A stretch of 13,245 nucleotides of DNA. Origin: CAZUCD01 sp964618855 (GTDB lineage: Bacteria; Sumerlaeota; Sumerlaeia; SLMS01; JANRJK01). This document shows, one piece after another, positions 13,169 through 13,245 of this stretch; the stretch's first letter is position 1, and each line of letters opens with the position of its first letter. The stretch covers positions 1 through 13,245 of the forward strand of contig CAZUCD010000103.1 in assembly GCA_964618855.1 (NCBI GenBank), given 5' to 3'. A program made the position numbers and the translations under genes. Below the pieces are notes generated by a model. That model was not told the origin of the DNA. It saw nothing but the letters and a program-made list of their open reading frames with translations, and did not search any database.

Positions 13169-13245
13169 TACTCGCATTCCGCGGGCGCACGCGCCGAGTG
13201 CGCTCCCTTCAACTGACGTCCGAGCGGTTCATCCCTTCCAAGGCC

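Overview
The window is GC-rich bacterial DNA with densely packed genes: seven protein genes that can be named or assigned to a family, one small membrane-protein gene of uncertain function, and the 3' part of a tRNA gene. I see no mobile element, CRISPR array or phage gene. The affiliation cannot be fixed without a search. The gene style (divergent trigger factor, orphan secretin with a Gly/Gln tail, secreted multidomain phosphatase, Tat-dependent lipoprotein oxidase, few strong Shine-Dalgarno sites) fits a diderm, perhaps a planctomycete or another PVC-group bacterium. This is inference.

Layout. 1-49: 3' part of tRNA-Arg(ACG), + strand. 50-325: leader region with a strong hairpin at 266-292. 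326-1780: trigger factor (tig), closed by a textbook intrinsic terminator at 1809-1848. 1997-3169: a double-receiver response regulator with a normal first receiver, a phospho-acceptor-less second receiver and no DNA-binding output domain. 3408-5924: a secretin-family outer-membrane channel protein. 5955-8239, - strand: an etfB-etfA-small membrane protein cluster, probably one operon. 8476-10410, + strand: a secreted purple-acid-phosphatase-like enzyme with extra domains at both ends. 10400-11497 and 11490-13085, - strand: a membrane-anchored metallophosphoesterase translationally coupled to a Tat-exported flavin amine oxidase lipoprotein. The phosphatase and the membrane metallophosphoesterase converge and overlap by 11 bases.

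The genes look like a mix of housekeeping functions (protein folding, electron transfer) and envelope functions (secretin, exported phosphatase, exported oxidase). They do not form one pathway. The points worth following are sequence-level oddities: a His-rich replacement in the trigger-factor PPIase domain, the pseudo-receiver with a repeated linker motif, EtfA with Ile where an FAD-contacting Arg is expected, the membrane metallophosphoesterase with altered active-site motifs (SDFQ, GDTD), and symmetric sequence elements in front of etfB, the phosphatase and the oxidase. I did not find a clearly new multi-gene system.
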